From: Marthasterias glacialis
Taxonomy: Eukaryota; Echinodermata; Asteroidea; Forcipulatida; Asteriidae
DNA: 64,000 bases
Direction: 5' to 3'
Assembly: GCA_911728455.2 (NCBI GenBank)
Contig: OU452222.1
Location: 10,509,575-10,573,574, forward strand
In this document: positions 1 to 12,271 of the stretch, piece by piece
Layout of the letters: each line of letters begins with the position of its first letter
Numbering within the stretch: the stretch's first letter is position 1
The notes under the pieces: generated by a model
What the model was told of the DNA's origin: nothing
The model's input: the letters and a program-made list of their open reading frames with translations, nothing else
Databases searched by the model: none
Made by a program: the position numbers and the translations under genes

Positions 1-1388
1 TTAAAGTTTTGTTGTACACAATCGAAACAAATCGAAACAAATTGTTACTCAACTCGTTACTCAACAAGCATGGAATTTGGCACACAGTCAAGAGTATGTC
101 ATGAAAAAGATATTTGGCTCAAGGACCATCGCATCATTTTCAAAAATTATAGGTAGAATAATACGCAATGGCCATTTTAACAACTTAGAAAATTGCTTGT
201 TATACTACCTTTTTTCAAAGGACAAAAAGATCTACAATTCCCGAAATAGTTTATATTTATTTATTATTTATTTCAATATCTTTAAACAGGATAAAAAGAT
301 CAGCAAAACAGATTTTCCCTATCTGCCCACTTTTTGGTAACTATTATGCAAACGAAAGGTAAAACGTCCAGGAGTGCTGATGGAAGACAATGTAACAATG
401 ATGTTGTAATATTTATGTTGATTGCTATTTTTGAAATTCCCAGGATGGTTATTGCATTCATAGCTGAAGATATTAAAGACCTTAATAGGTACGGTAGGTA
501 TAAATATTTCAAATGAATTATATGTAGATAACATGTCTCCGTCAGTCCAGTCAGGCGGGGGGGGGGGGGGGGGGGGGGAGGGCACGTGCCTCCCACAATT
601 TTCAAGTCTCCCCCACTAGGTATTTCATATCGTCAATGTTTTTTTCACATCGTCAATGTTTGTGTGTCTACTGTGTATTTTTATATTGTGTATTTATGAG
701 AGATAACAGTTTGTAATTTCCTGTTTTGGATTTTAATAAAGTTTTATCCTTATCCTTATCCTTATCCAGGTGCCCCCATGGAAAAAAAACCAAAACAAAC
801 AAACAAAAAAACAGACACATGTAATTCATTGAAAAAACATGGCCCCCGAATCTAACCTTGGAGCCTCACTTTAAGATCGATCTGAGTTAACCTTTGGCTG
901 TTTTTAATGGCTATTTAGACCACAGTGCCAGGCATTTCAACGTCACGCCAATTAATGGGTGACTTTTGAGACGATGGCGGGCGTCCCACATACCGGTCCT
1001 TTTCCATTGTTTTCATTGCTGAGAAAAATGGAAAAGGACCGGTCTGTGGAGGCCCGCTATCGTCTCATAAGTCTTCTATTACAAAACGTGCCTTCCGTAT
1101 TATTTTTGGTTCTAATAACACAGGATAGTTAACCTCGGGATATGAGGCAATTTGTAGTAAAATATTGGTAAGAATACTCCGTTCAAACATGGCGGAAGGA
1201 AATTTCGTAAGTTGCCCCCACTCCCCTCCAACCCAAACTAAGATTGGATTGTCTTGTTTCATATTACAGTCGCCTATCAAGTTAACATGTCTAAGCCTCT
1301 TATATCATGTTTATTTTACTTCAAGTAGCGTTCAGTAAAACCAACATTCTTCACCTTCCGTTGATATCTGTTTTCTCACAAAATTCAG
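1..1388. other. Intronic or 5' flanking DNA of the SLC7 gene, repeats only
   Basis: No exon was found here. The transporter's earlier coding exons (for example one with the family's YGGWN-type helix) are not visible, so they lie left of the window. Positions 64-225 resemble, in inverted orientation, one arm and the middle of the palindromic element at 21968-22172. Positions 557-578 are a run of G. Positions 961-1073 are a short palindrome listed separately. Confidence 0.6.
961..1073. mobile_element. Short palindromic MITE-like element
   Basis: Inverted arms of about 45 bp start GACTTTTGAGACGAT and end ATCGTCTCATAAGTC. The central part pairs CCGGTCCTTTTCCAT with ATGGAAAAGGACCGG. The element has no coding capacity and sits upstream of the first visible SLC7 exon. 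The transposase family is not recognised. Confidence 0.6.
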
Positions 1389-2218
1389 GACTGTTCCGAT
1401 CGCCATGTTAATCAGTCTTCCGCTGATAACCATCATTTATGTTGCCATCAACTTTGCGTTTATGGCTGTTCTAACGCCGGAGGAGGTCATGAGCCATCAA
1501 TCAATTTCTACGGTAAATCACCTTTCATCCGAATTTAAACATTGGTCAAAAATTAACGATTAACCCATGGATAATTCCTCTTAACTCTCCTCCAAGAAAC
1601 TTTTTTCTTCTTTTCGTGACACAACACAGTCTGCCATTTTGTAGAACCAAATTTTTGACCCCACAAAATGGCGGACCCCGGACCGTATACGTTATGTACA
1701 GAGAGTGGTTCCCATGTTTGTTCAATCACTACTCACTAATTACAACACACTGTAGGTGTTTTATTGCGTGAACAACTCTTAAAAAGGTAAGGAGCAATTC
1801 CAAACAGCAAAATGTTAAGACATTTTGAAGGCAGTATGTCCCTTTAAGTGCCATTTTTGGTTTTTTTTTTTATTGAACGATTTTGGTGGTTTGGGGGTCA
1901 GTTATTTCTTATCTATTTGTTCATTTATTTTGTTTACTAGTGATGTACTTTGTTGGTTGTCTTATCATACCTGATTTTGTCAAACAGATTTTTGCAAATC
2001 GTGTACTTGGAGACAAGTGGACGTGGCTGATGCCTGTGACGGTAGCCGTGTCCACATTAAGTGCGTTCAATGGCCTCGTCATGGGAAGTGGAAGGTTTGA
2101 CATTTTTTGATCTATTTATTTATTAATTAATTTTTGTCCACGAAGTTATTATTATTTGTAATAATTGCTTCTTTGATGTGATTATACACTAATAGTTTAG
2201 TTGGGGGTCACGGTTAAG

Positions 2219-2250
<32 letters not shown>

Positions 2251-5200
2251 GAGAAAAACTGGTGCACGTTCATATCGCACGTTCATGCAACCATATGCAA
2301 CTGTGGGTATAGCTCTTTTTATTTGAAGATAAGTGGCTTCAAATGAAATATTCTCGAGTTGGATTAATTAGTAACTCAGACGGCACATCTTTTTTGATGA
2401 CAGTCTTTTTTTCTTTTTTCTTTTTTTCCCTTCTTTTTCTTGCCCTTCCCTGGACGGCCTCAGCTCACGTATTGTGTTGTCCTTAATAAAATAATTACAT
2501 AAAATATATTTAGACTGCCAGCTGAGGAAAAATAAAATGCATATTCAAACATATCTCCTCCACGGAAATATTTCTGAGGTTGAGTGGTGTTAAGTGGTGC
2601 ACCAACTTTTTACTGAAGTTTGTTTTTATAGGGTACATTCAGACACAGTACCGGAATTAAAGTTAGACCAGAACCGGTCTAACTTTTACGAGCAGCAGGG
2701 AAGCCCGGTTTTAAGAGGTCAACACAGCATCATGACCCAGTATACAACATCCAGTATATTTACAGGTCAACAGTAACTGGGTGGACTTCAAACCGGATGT
2801 CATTCTGTCCACACGTCGTGTTAAAAGATAACCCTGAGGTGGTTTAGACCATGGAGGAAATCTATATTTCTCCTCCATGTTTAGACTTAGACCATCCCAC
2901 TGGACGGTCTAAGTTTTGGGGTTTAGACCTGCTCAGGTCTACCTTGTTTTCCGTTCAGACGCAAAAGAGTTAAACCACAACCGGTCGAAGTTGAGTTAGA
3001 CCAACTTTAGACCAACTTTAGTACTGTGTATGGACGACCTCATATTATACAACTGACAACGCTGTTTTGTTCAGTTCTCACAAACATATGTTTCCAAACG
3101 ACTTTTAAGATCAGACCGTTCTTTACTTTTCCCGTTTCAGGCTCTTGATGGTTGCGTCTCGTTTACACTGCGCTCCGGAAATCTGGTCCATGCTCAGTGT
3201 CAAAAGACACACACCAGTTGCCGGTTTCCTTACATACGTAAGAATAATATTTAAAAAAATGTTTTTGATGTTTTAAAATGTTTTTAAATGTTTTAAAAAT
3301 TTTAAAATGTTTTAAAATGTTTTAATGTTTTTGATATCTTTAAAAAATGCTTTCAAACTTTAGGGTAAAGTCTCTAAATCAGAATACGAACTTTCCCGGA
3401 TATACGTACTCAATGAAAGCAAGACTTTATTAAGGAATCGGCGATGAAGTATTACTGACCCAATATGCCATGTAACCTATGACCTAACGTTTACAAAAAG
3501 AGCCACAGAGCCTGGACGTCCTGCAGACACAATTTGTACACAACTCAAGGCAAGAAAACTTAAATCTTGTATTTTATGGAGTTTGCACTGTTTTTTTTTA
3601 TCAACTTTTGTTATGGAGAAAGGGGCACATCTCAAAACTTGTTTAGCTGTTTTATTACTCTTAAATTTATCTGGAAATTATGACACAAAATGTAAAATTC
3701 CCCATATGACAAGAGCAGCATCTCGCCCGCCAGAAAGGCCCTGGAATGTACAAGGTCACTATTTTTGTAAACAAAGGTTGGTCTATATAAAAAGCAATTT
3801 TACATTAAGACAACACACGAGAGTTTATTTCGCTTATCAGTATTCTTTTTTCGCCAATTTAAACCGATTTTAATGGATAAAGGCTTTATGCTCCGAAACT
3901 AGTAATGTTTTATCTTGGTTTATCCCTTACACACCGGTGTGTGTTAAGCACTGTATACTCAGTACTTTCCCCTATAGTCCTGCAGAGAAACAAATCCACA
4001 GACAAAGTACTAACATTCTATCCAGGCAGGTTTGCAGCATGTACCATGGTATTTTATGAGACGATTGGATATTAAGAAATAACTCTTTTATATGAACTTC
4101 CTCAAAACTTCAGTGAAAGTTTCAATTCTCTTGTCTAGATTCCCATCTCCCTGGCTATGATTCACATAGACGGCTTGAAATGGATCCTGTCTCAACTGGC
4201 TTCGTTTGCCTGGATATCTGTTGCCGTATCGTGCCTAGTGCTTCTACTTATGAAGAAGAAAGTACCCGATATACAACGCCCATATGAAGTATGTACTCTA
4301 ACTCTCCCACTAATAGTGCTTAGAGCTTGCCATTTCCTTTGCAACCAATCATAGTATTTCAATGACATTTTTAGTTAGCAACATTGTTATTTTATTTGTA
4401 GGTGTTTAGGCTTGTACATAGTGATCTATATACGTAGGTGTACGGTTCATTGAAACTCACAGGTATAAATATACCAATTTCTTGTTTTTAACAAACTAAC
4501 GAATCTCTGAAGCGCATACTATTTCCTCAAAAGTGCACAGCTCTGTAACAAGTATGTCTGAAAGACTGTGAGGAGAAACATATTTGTTAACAATTAACAA
4601 AGTAATGAATAATAATAAAAAATAACAATAATAACAATTTTTAAAATTTAAAAATAACCACCTCAAAATACAGAGCTTTGATTTGTGTACACAGACTTCC
4701 GGAGGATCGCGTTGTGGGATTTTTTAGATATTAATAGACATTTACATGGCCATCTTGAATGTCTCCTATTCAAATCAGTGTAACCAAACCGAGGCTGGAA
4801 GGAGAAACAGTCTGGTTCCTTTATGTACAATGGATATTAGCATCCATTACTGTTACTGGATACAAGGAACACGACCAAGATGGTGGCAACATGATGATGG
4901 TATATTGCTTTATGTGTGACATAAATTGACATCATTGTGTGACATTTGTTTGGTTTTCTATCTCCCCATATCCAGGTGCCAAACTCCTTCCCAGTCAGCT
5001 TTCTCGTAATAAGCCTAGTCCTGTTCGGTTACTCCGTGTATCTCAACCCAATCGCGGTGGTGGTTACATTTAGTGTGGCATTCCTTATAGTCCCGCTCAA
5101 GAAGCTCAGCGATAAAGTCTTTCAGCTGAACCCACGACTTCTTCGTACAGGAGGTAAGTTTGTTTATTCCTTAACGAATAATGGTCTTTCTTGTAACTCC

Positions 5201-6132
5201 TCAGTGTGTATTTAAGTTATTTATATCCGCTTAGCACTGCGGCGAAACTAGGATTAAATTTAAGAGGGGCACAAGGGAAGCGGGTGCGCCATATTCTTTT
5301 CCTAAAAAGGGGGCACTTATGACCAATTAAAACTGTAGTTTCCGTCATCAGTGAAATCTTCTAAAACAAGCCCCTTTCAGCGCTTTTGTTAAATCATTAA
5401 CTATTTTTTATATGATAATCTGACGTGGGGTAAAACCAAATACATTTGTTTTCACACTTTTCTGCGTGCAAATAGAATAATAGTTTAAAAAACAATGAAA
5501 TTAATACATAAAAGCTTATAACATTAACATTTTATTCCAGTAGTTTTAAGACTCAAACAACCAGATTCAAATGAGGGGGGGGGGGGAGCACGGGCATCAG
5601 ATGGGGGTCGTGCCCCCCTCCCCCTTAGTTACGTCACTGGCTTAGCATGTTTTCAGCTTGCTTAACATATATTTTCCCGTGCTTGTACTTCTGAATTCTC
5701 CTTCATGTACATGACGTTTTATGTTTATATGTATTTCTCTGTTGACGAATACAGATGTGAATCACACATTTTTAGATGGATAAGTTGAGTAGTCATAGCT
5801 TGCTCGTCGCTTGCGTATAATGATCACGGTCTGTCAAGAGAGGCATTATTTTGCGATGGGGGAAATCCCCCAGTTAGACCAGGGTGGGGTTCGTAGACAG
5901 AAAAGTTCGAGCTATCCAGGGATTGGTTCCATCAAATTATTTCAAAATCCAGTTTTTTATGTTTCATTTTTAAAGCTTAAAATGCCACCATTTCTCATTA
6001 TTATTGTTCCTTTATTTATATTTATTTTTAATTTTGTTACTCATGTTGTTTTCTGTTTCCTTTTCAGAGCGGGTGACACTGTTCCTGCAAAAGCTGCTCG
6101 TTGTTGTACATCAAGAAACTGATAACGAATGA
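1389..6132 (+). CDS. SLC7-family (LAT-type) amino-acid transporter, 3' half
   Basis: Six exons are read: 1389-1512, 1988-2094, 3141-3237, 4139-4288, 4976-5153 and 6068-6132 (stop TGA at 6130-6132). All have GT-AG junctions and consistent phases, giving 239 residues. The product matches the second half of light-chain exchangers of heteromeric amino-acid transporters at the plasma membrane. Visible landmarks are the helix MLISLPLITIIYVAINFAFM, then IFANRVLG followed by WLMPVTVAVSTLSAFNG, and the pair KKKVPDIQRPYE. The C-terminus, LQKLLVVVHQETDNE, resembles the LAT1/LAT2 tail. The light-chain cysteine that bonds to SLC3A2 would lie in the missing N-terminal half. The sequence is rather diverged from LAT1/2, so substrate and exact paralogue are not assigned. 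Introns carry several MITEs. Transcription converges on VPS35. Confidence 0.85.
2637..3034. mobile_element. MITE-like element in an SLC7 intron
   Basis: The left end (about 2637) reads ACACAGTACCGG followed by AAAGTTAGACC. The right end (to about 3034) reads GTTAGACC, AACTTTAG and GTACTGTGT, the reverse complement. Several internal copies of the GGTCTAA/TTAGACC motif occur. There is no open reading frame of note. It is non-autonomous and of unknown superfamily. Confidence 0.5.
3467..3786 (+). mobile_element. MITE family A, copy 1
   Basis: This is about 320 bp with outer ends of the type TGTAACCTRTGAC and GGTTGGTCTA, then inner inverted repeats GTTTACAAAA/TTTTTGTAAAC. Conserved internal stretches include GAGCCTGGACNTCCTGCAG and GGCCCTGGAATGTACAAGG. 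Homologous copies lie at 7480-7807 (inverted), 39935-40242 and, partly, 30180-30369. It lies in an SLC7 intron. Confidence 0.75.
3925..4012 (-). repeat. SINE tail fragment
   Basis: The stretch CACACCGGTGTGTGTTAAGC followed by ACTGTATACTCAGTACTTTC matches the 3' body of the tRNA-Asp-like SINE at 50000-50400, in reverse orientation. The tRNA head is missing. Confidence 0.6.
4735..4900 (-). mobile_element. MITE related to the TAGACC element at 37247-37422
   Basis: Left end TAGACATTTACATGGCCATC and right end CCAAGATGGTGGCAACATGA are inverted. The middle (CCGAGGCTGGAAGGAG, TCTGGTTCCTT) is the reverse complement of the element at 37247-37422. It lies in the intron before SLC7 exon 4976-5153. Confidence 0.65.
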
Positions 6133-7479
6133 GTGTTATGACCAACTACCGTTGCAGATTTGCTTTTAAATTATTCGGGGGGGGGGGGCCGCCCCAAACA
6201 GAGACGACATGGTGGATTGGGTTTCTGTTGTATGGAAATGGTACGCAATGTGCACACAGCCATAATTAATTGTACATGATTGCCTGATGGATTTAGTATA
6301 GGTTTTTCCGATCTATTTCACCAAAACATTATTCAATTTCATCAAAACGCATTCAAATTCACGCATTTCCCCCAATCGATCAAACTACGCTTTCTTTATA
6401 ACCAAACTAGTGTTTCTTTTTTTTTTAGACACTTTTGCATTCGATTTCGTTTTCGTGCAAACGTGATTTCGTTCGTGTGCACACGTGATTTCGTTCTTCC
6501 CATTCAGGATCGTTTTAGTCATTCTTTTTTTATTTATAGACATCCAAGACTACATGTTCACCATTCTCCAGTTGAATTTGTACTTCCTCATTACTGGTTG
6601 ACCAGCCTCTAGCTGCTGGCTCTTACGAAAATCAATGATCTTGTTTGACCAGTTATTAACTGTTGAAATTAAATTGAATTACTCCTTTTGACTGATGAAT
6701 GCTGATGCGACGACCATTCATTTTCACACGGAACTGAATGAGCCAGGTATTAAATTGAATGAGTTTGTGTTGGAATGGGAAAACCTACATATAGCCTATA
6801 TTGGTTTACATTTTTTACCACAGCCCTAAAAGCAAACAGTTTTGTTTTTCTAATTGAGATCACAAGAGATATTAAAGTATTTGAAGTGGCATTATTTTCG
6901 GACCGAGGCAAAACTCAAAATAACGCAACGACACTGAACCAACTTAGTTTTCTCGTACATTATAATTAACTTCGTCTATTCATAATTTCAACAATTAATT
7001 TAGATACAGTAATGACAATTTCATGATAATAATACCTCAGTGATAATAACGTCTACTTAACATTGGAGGCCCAAAATATTCAATCTTCTCGGCCCCATGT
7101 TTGTCATTAGTGTGGACTTAACTAACGAAGACAACTTCATGATAATGCCAATGGGGCACTCTCTGGGGCTCATAAAATGGTGGGACTCGCATGTATTGTA
7201 GTATAACGAGCTTTTGACGGCTCACTGGACATCCAATGTCCACTTCTGCAATTACTGTCAGCTAGTCTAATTACCCTTGACGATTATTATACACAATTTT
7301 TACCCAACTGATAGTTAACCAGAGATGAGAAATTAAAAATGCGTCCGCCTGATGAAGACGGGTAGCTATTACGTTGAGAGATTTCATCCGGCAATGTTGC
7401 ACAGCAAAAATTTTAGACTTGACATGTTTTGTGCAAACTGAATCCCAATATTGAGCAGGCAATGATTTTGATCATTTAG

Positions 7480-7807
7480 CCATTGTTTACAAAAAAAAGT
7501 GACCATGTACATTCCAGGGCCTTTCTGGCAGGCAGGATACTACACTGGTCATATGAGAAGTTTTTACATTTTGTTTCATAATTTCCATATAAATTCAAGA
7601 GCTATAAAAACAACAGCTGAACAAGTTTTGAGATGTGCCACCTTTCTTCATATTCAAAGTTGATAAAAAAAAATCAGACAGTGCAATCTCCATAAAATGT
7701 AAGATTTCCTGTTTTTTTTCAATGGACTGTGTACAAATCATGCCTGCAGGAAGTCCAGGCTCTGTGGCTCTTTTGTAAACATGTGATGTCACAGGTTACA
7801 TGGTCTA
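7480..7807 (-). mobile_element. MITE family A, copy 2 (inverted)
   Basis: It runs from GTTTACAAAAAAAAGTGACC on the left to GATGTCACAGGTTACATGG on the right, the reverse complement of the copies at 3467-3786 and 39935-40242. Internal CATTCCAGGGCC and CTGCAGGAAGTCCAGGCTC are conserved. Confidence 0.75.
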
Positions 7808-8291
7808 CAGCAATGATACATTTTGTGCAGCATTTGGCTATGCTACACAAGGGGAAATTATTCACTGTGTTATTTTCACTGTTTGACTGATGCCGAGGAT
7901 GCTGTACCTGAAAGCTCCGGAGTTACTGAAAGTGAAAGGTGGAATTGTTATCGTTTTAAAACACCTCCTAAAATTGGGTTCCCTAGTTACAGACCTTTCT
8001 GTCAGAAAAAACCTCTCTCATCCCTGATTTACCATGTGATGGGGTTTAAAGATAACATTTCATTGGAATGCAGATAATTTTTACAGGACTTGACTTTCAT
8101 TCACTAAGAGGCAAGGCCACTTTCCATGATGAAAGAGTTACTTAGAAAGTTGTGAGGAAATCAGAAATTTGAAGATTATTGGGAAAAGGGGGGGGGTGGT
8201 TCTGGCAAGGGCGGTGTCTGAATAAGCTGTTGTGGCTTGATGCCCATAGCAACACCCTTAGCAACAGCCGCAGCTGCAATTTCGGACACGG

Positions 8292-9109
8292 CCCAAGGTA
8301 GATACCAGGGCAACAGAGGGCATGGCCTCCACGACCCAAGGCAAAGACCAGGGCAACAGAGGGCAAGGCCTCCACGACCCAAGGCAAAGACCAGGGCAAC
8401 AGAGGGCATGGCCTCCATGACCCAAGGCAAAGACCAGGGCAACAGAGGGCATGGCCTCCACGACCCAAGGCAAAGACCAGGGCAACAGAGGGCATGGCCT
8501 CCACGACCCAAGGCAAAGACCAGGGCAACAGAAGGCATGGCCTCCACGACCCAAGGCAAATACCAGGGCAACAGAGGGCATGGCCTCCATGACCCAAGGC
8601 AAAGACCAGGGCAACAGAGGGCATGGCCTCCATGACCCAAGGCAAAGACCAGGGCAACAGAGGGCATGGCCTCCATGACCCAAGGCAAAGACCAGGGCAA
8701 CAGAGGGCATGGCCTCCATGACCCAAGGCAAAGACCAGGGCAACAGAGGGCAAGGCCTCCATGACCCAAGGCAAAGACCAGGGCAACAGAGGGCATGGCC
8801 TCCATGACCCAAGGCAAAGACCAGGGCAACAGAGGGCATGGCCTCCATGACCCAAGGCAAAGACCAGGGCAACAGAGGGCATGGCCTCCATGACCCAAGG
8901 CAAAGACCAGGGCAACAGAGGGCATGGCCTCCATGACCCAAGGCAAAGACCAGGGCAACAGAGGGCATGGCCTCCACGACCCAAGGCAAAGACCAGGGCA
9001 ACAGAGGTCATGGCCTCCATGACCCAAGGCAAAGACCAGGGCAACAGAGGGCATGGCCTCCGTGACCGAAGGCAAAGACCAGGGCAACAGAGGGACATGG
9101 CCTCCACGG
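8292..9109. repeat. 43-bp minisatellite, about 19 copies
   Basis: Units repeat every 43 bp with few differences: AGGGCATGGCCTCCAYGACC followed by CAAGGCAAAGACCAGGGCAA and CAG. Because 43 is not a multiple of 3 and the unit lacks stops on the minus strand, long frames of up to about 325 codons stay open there. They are artefacts of the repeat. The unit resembles the end of a dispersed repeat at 63965-63999 (GGCCAAGACCAGGGCAACAG). Confidence 0.95.
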
Positions 9110-11969
9110 CTTCTTTCAAATTCCAGGCCAGAATTGGGGACTAATAAATTTTGTTGAAATGAGAAAGTGGGTTTCCCTCCAATTTGGCATATATATATAT
9201 ATTACACGATTTAGATGTGCTTTTGAAAATCAAAAGACTAAAATGATTCTACTTATAAAATATCAGTTGTCCACTTAATAATAAGAATGTAATCAAAATA
9301 AACTGTCTTAAAACATTGTTTTTCAATAAACAAAAATGTCTTCATAAAGTGAAATACCTGTCGTTTATTGTAGTTGTATTTATATTGCTTAATATAAAAC
9401 AAACAGTAAATGAAACCAATTTTTTCGCATTCATGAACAAGTCCCTAACATTTTGTTATCAACGCTCAGGCAAGGTTGTCAAATCAATTTGTCTTTGTGT
9501 TTGATTAAGTTCTACTTTTTGCCTTTCTTTGGCGAAATGAACTTTGCGACTTTTTTAGAAAAAAAAAAAGTATAGTCACTAACTCAGAGATAGCCAATGC
9601 TCACGACTCAAGTCCAATTTCATGAAGCTGTTGAGCAGAAAGTTATGCTTGGACAATGATATTTGCTCAGCAGAGAACCAGTCGCAACCATTGTAAAATA
9701 CACAGCATATTCAACGCAGCCAACGTAAATTACACAGCCTTTTTCAACGGTAAACTGGTTTGGCTCAGCAAGGCTCAAATTCACACATGCGAGGAGGGTC
9801 AAGTAAATAAAAAATGAGAACAGCACAAAAACACACCAGAGTTGAGCAGGGTTCAACTTCATACATGTAAATCATTTGCACCAAACTTTGGATATCTTAT
9901 TTTTAACTGATTTATCAATTATGTTAATATGAATCTCACTAGCTTTGCTGGAATACTCTAAAAAAAAAATCTATTTAGTATGTCAGAAGCTTTCTATAAC
10001 AGACATGCAGCTTTGCTATCGTGAAAAATCAAAAGGAAACTGCCCAGCACACAAAACCTTTTACAGTGTTTTGAAGTTAACTACGACTGGCACAAGCGAG
10101 AAGAAAGAAAAACAAAACCAGCTCATGAGCAGAGAATTTGCATGCTTTGCTTTCTGTTAAGAGACGTTTTGCTTTCTGGCTTTTAACAAACCTTCAAGTA
10201 TACAGCCGCCATGCATCTTACTTTTAAATGGACGAGAATTGCATTGCAGTTTAGCCACATGTTTCCCCTGATCCAAACTCTTAAATATGCAGATATCTGT
10301 TTATGTATGTACATGATACATTATGTATGTACAACACATTAGGGGCGTTTCCCAATAAGCGGCTTTGGCTGGATTATCATGTTAACATGCATTGATACAA
10401 AGGCTGCCCTGACTTAGCCACTCCCTAAGCAACAGCCACAGCTACTCACTCGGACAAGGCCTATATTTGGTAAGTTTGACAGACATAAAAAGTTTAGCAC
10501 TTGATTTACACGCAGCACAAAGCTGCAGCACATATATTGTGTTTCACATTAAACCACTTGCATCAATCCAAATTGTGAGGATGGATGCGGCTGGTGGGTG
10601 GCTGGGCCCCGGGGTGGAGAACGCTTTGAAATATTACATCAATTCTGGGAGGATAAAAGGGGCCTCACTTTACAATCATCACAGAAAACACTACTTAACA
10701 GATTCCTTTGCCAAGCAGGGAGCCAGCTACCACCTACAAACATTACTGGAGTATATCATCTGGTAACCTGATTCTGCTAAGTAATACTTTTCTGTGATAT
10801 GGAATCGATGGTGATTAGTAGATCCCTATAATTGGTCCTTAATCTCATCCGACAGACCATTACAAACACTACTCCATAAAGACTGGAGACCTAATTTGCA
10901 TATTGGTCAAATGCATGTGTTAACCACTGGTTGAAGAATAGCGTGGCGTATTTTGTCATGTTCCAAAGTGGTTAGAAGCCAGATTTTAAGCTAATTTGAT
11001 TAAACTCAACCCCAACTCGGCAACCTGTAGTTTGTGGACATATATTATATTTTCAAGTTGGCTCGCTTTTGTAGCCCAAAATGCCGCAGAAGTTTGTGTT
11101 TACGTGTGACTCACTTTATGTGGTTTAACTGGTTTAAGCAGGCAGTTTGTGATAAATTGCCTGTCGTCATACAATCTTAGACCTCATAAATGGCATTAAA
11201 AAGTGTCGGTAAAATTTGCTAGCCGATTGAAGACCGCACTGCGTGACAATCCTCGATCTCGATCCTGTTCAGTGATATTCGCCCATGTAACGGTCTACGA
11301 TATTCCCTTAATTGCAGATAACCTGGGTATTTCCACAGTAGCTTTGTAATGGCTTTTTTTAGAACGACTGCAATGTACCGTTCACCTTTGATAGTATTTA
11401 ATCGTAATGAGCTTACAGCTTTTTTCCAAAGAGTTGAAACAATAAGACTTTTGTTCTAAATACATCCTAAGTTGTCAGGTCATTTCACTTGAATGACTCG
11501 TTGTTGCCCGTGTATAATATGTAAAAAAATTGTCATATATACATATACAAGGAAACACAATGATTGATTGTGTCAAATATAACATCCTTGCTTTGAAGAC
11601 AGAGAGACGAGACGAAGAGAAATGAAAAATGTCAGGAAAATATTCACATCAGACGTTGTTTTGCTTTGTGTTTTAAAAAAACAAGATACAGCAACATTTT
11701 GTTAATGTTGGTGAAATTGTGGAACGTGCATCACCACATGCGTTAAACAACGAGCCGCTGAAAAAAGTTTCAGCCAAGTTGTGAAGCCAACGAGAAACAT
11801 CCAACTGCTGAATTAAAAAAGACAGAAAAAGGAACTCTTTCCATTTCTGAAGAAATTTGCAAAGAAATTTACCCCAGCCTTTCATTTTCAACAACTTATT
11901 GTTGCTCAAGCCATCAACACCCTTCACACATCTTACAAGCCAACAAACCTGTAAGACTTTGTGAACTTC

Positions 11970-11975
11970 TTTATT
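11970..11975 (-). terminator. Candidate VPS35 polyadenylation signal
   Basis: AATAAA on the minus strand (TTTATT on plus), about 300 bp past the VPS35 stop codon. It is the first exact hexamer I saw downstream. Confidence 0.4.
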
Positions 11976-12271
11976 TTCTTAAAAAAACAAAACAATTGCC
12001 CAACAAAAGGCCGGAGGGCAACTGGAGGTGAGGGCTACAAGGAAACAATGGTGAAATTACAGGGAGAGAAGACGTCTGTTTTCATTTCTCCTGAATTGCA
12101 ATAAATTGTAAGACGGTGAGAAACAAGATAAAGGTTGGGAGTAGCAGTATCAGAGAAAACAAAAGGTTAGAGGATCTCAAAGTACTGGCCTTTGGAACAG
12201 TAACAGTGAAGAGATGAATCAGCTACTTCTTAATGTGAATATTTTCCAGAGGTGAGCGAAGGAGAGTCTCT

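Larger units (their letters stand above)
6133..12271. other. Convergent intergenic spacer between SLC7 and VPS35
   Basis: No coding exon was recognised. Contents: a G run at 6178-6188; MITE family A at 7480-7807; the 43-bp minisatellite at 8292-9109; an (AT)n stretch near 9190; fragments of the GGGCCC-ended MITE near 9617-9850 and 10690-10790; and a fragment at 10345-10460 with GCAACAGCCACAGCTAC that is also found near 8240 and 14668. The VPS35 3' UTR probably occupies the right end. Confidence 0.6.

Noticed and set aside
6668-6673. ATTAAA as the SLC7 polyadenylation signal
   Set aside because: It is a variant hexamer 536 bp past the stop in an AT-rich stretch with several similar words, so it cannot be singled out.
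8142-9119. Long minus-strand frames of 247-325 codons with PWSLPW/ALGHGG-type repeats
   Set aside because: They follow the 43-bp minisatellite exactly, are open in all three minus frames, and resemble no protein family.
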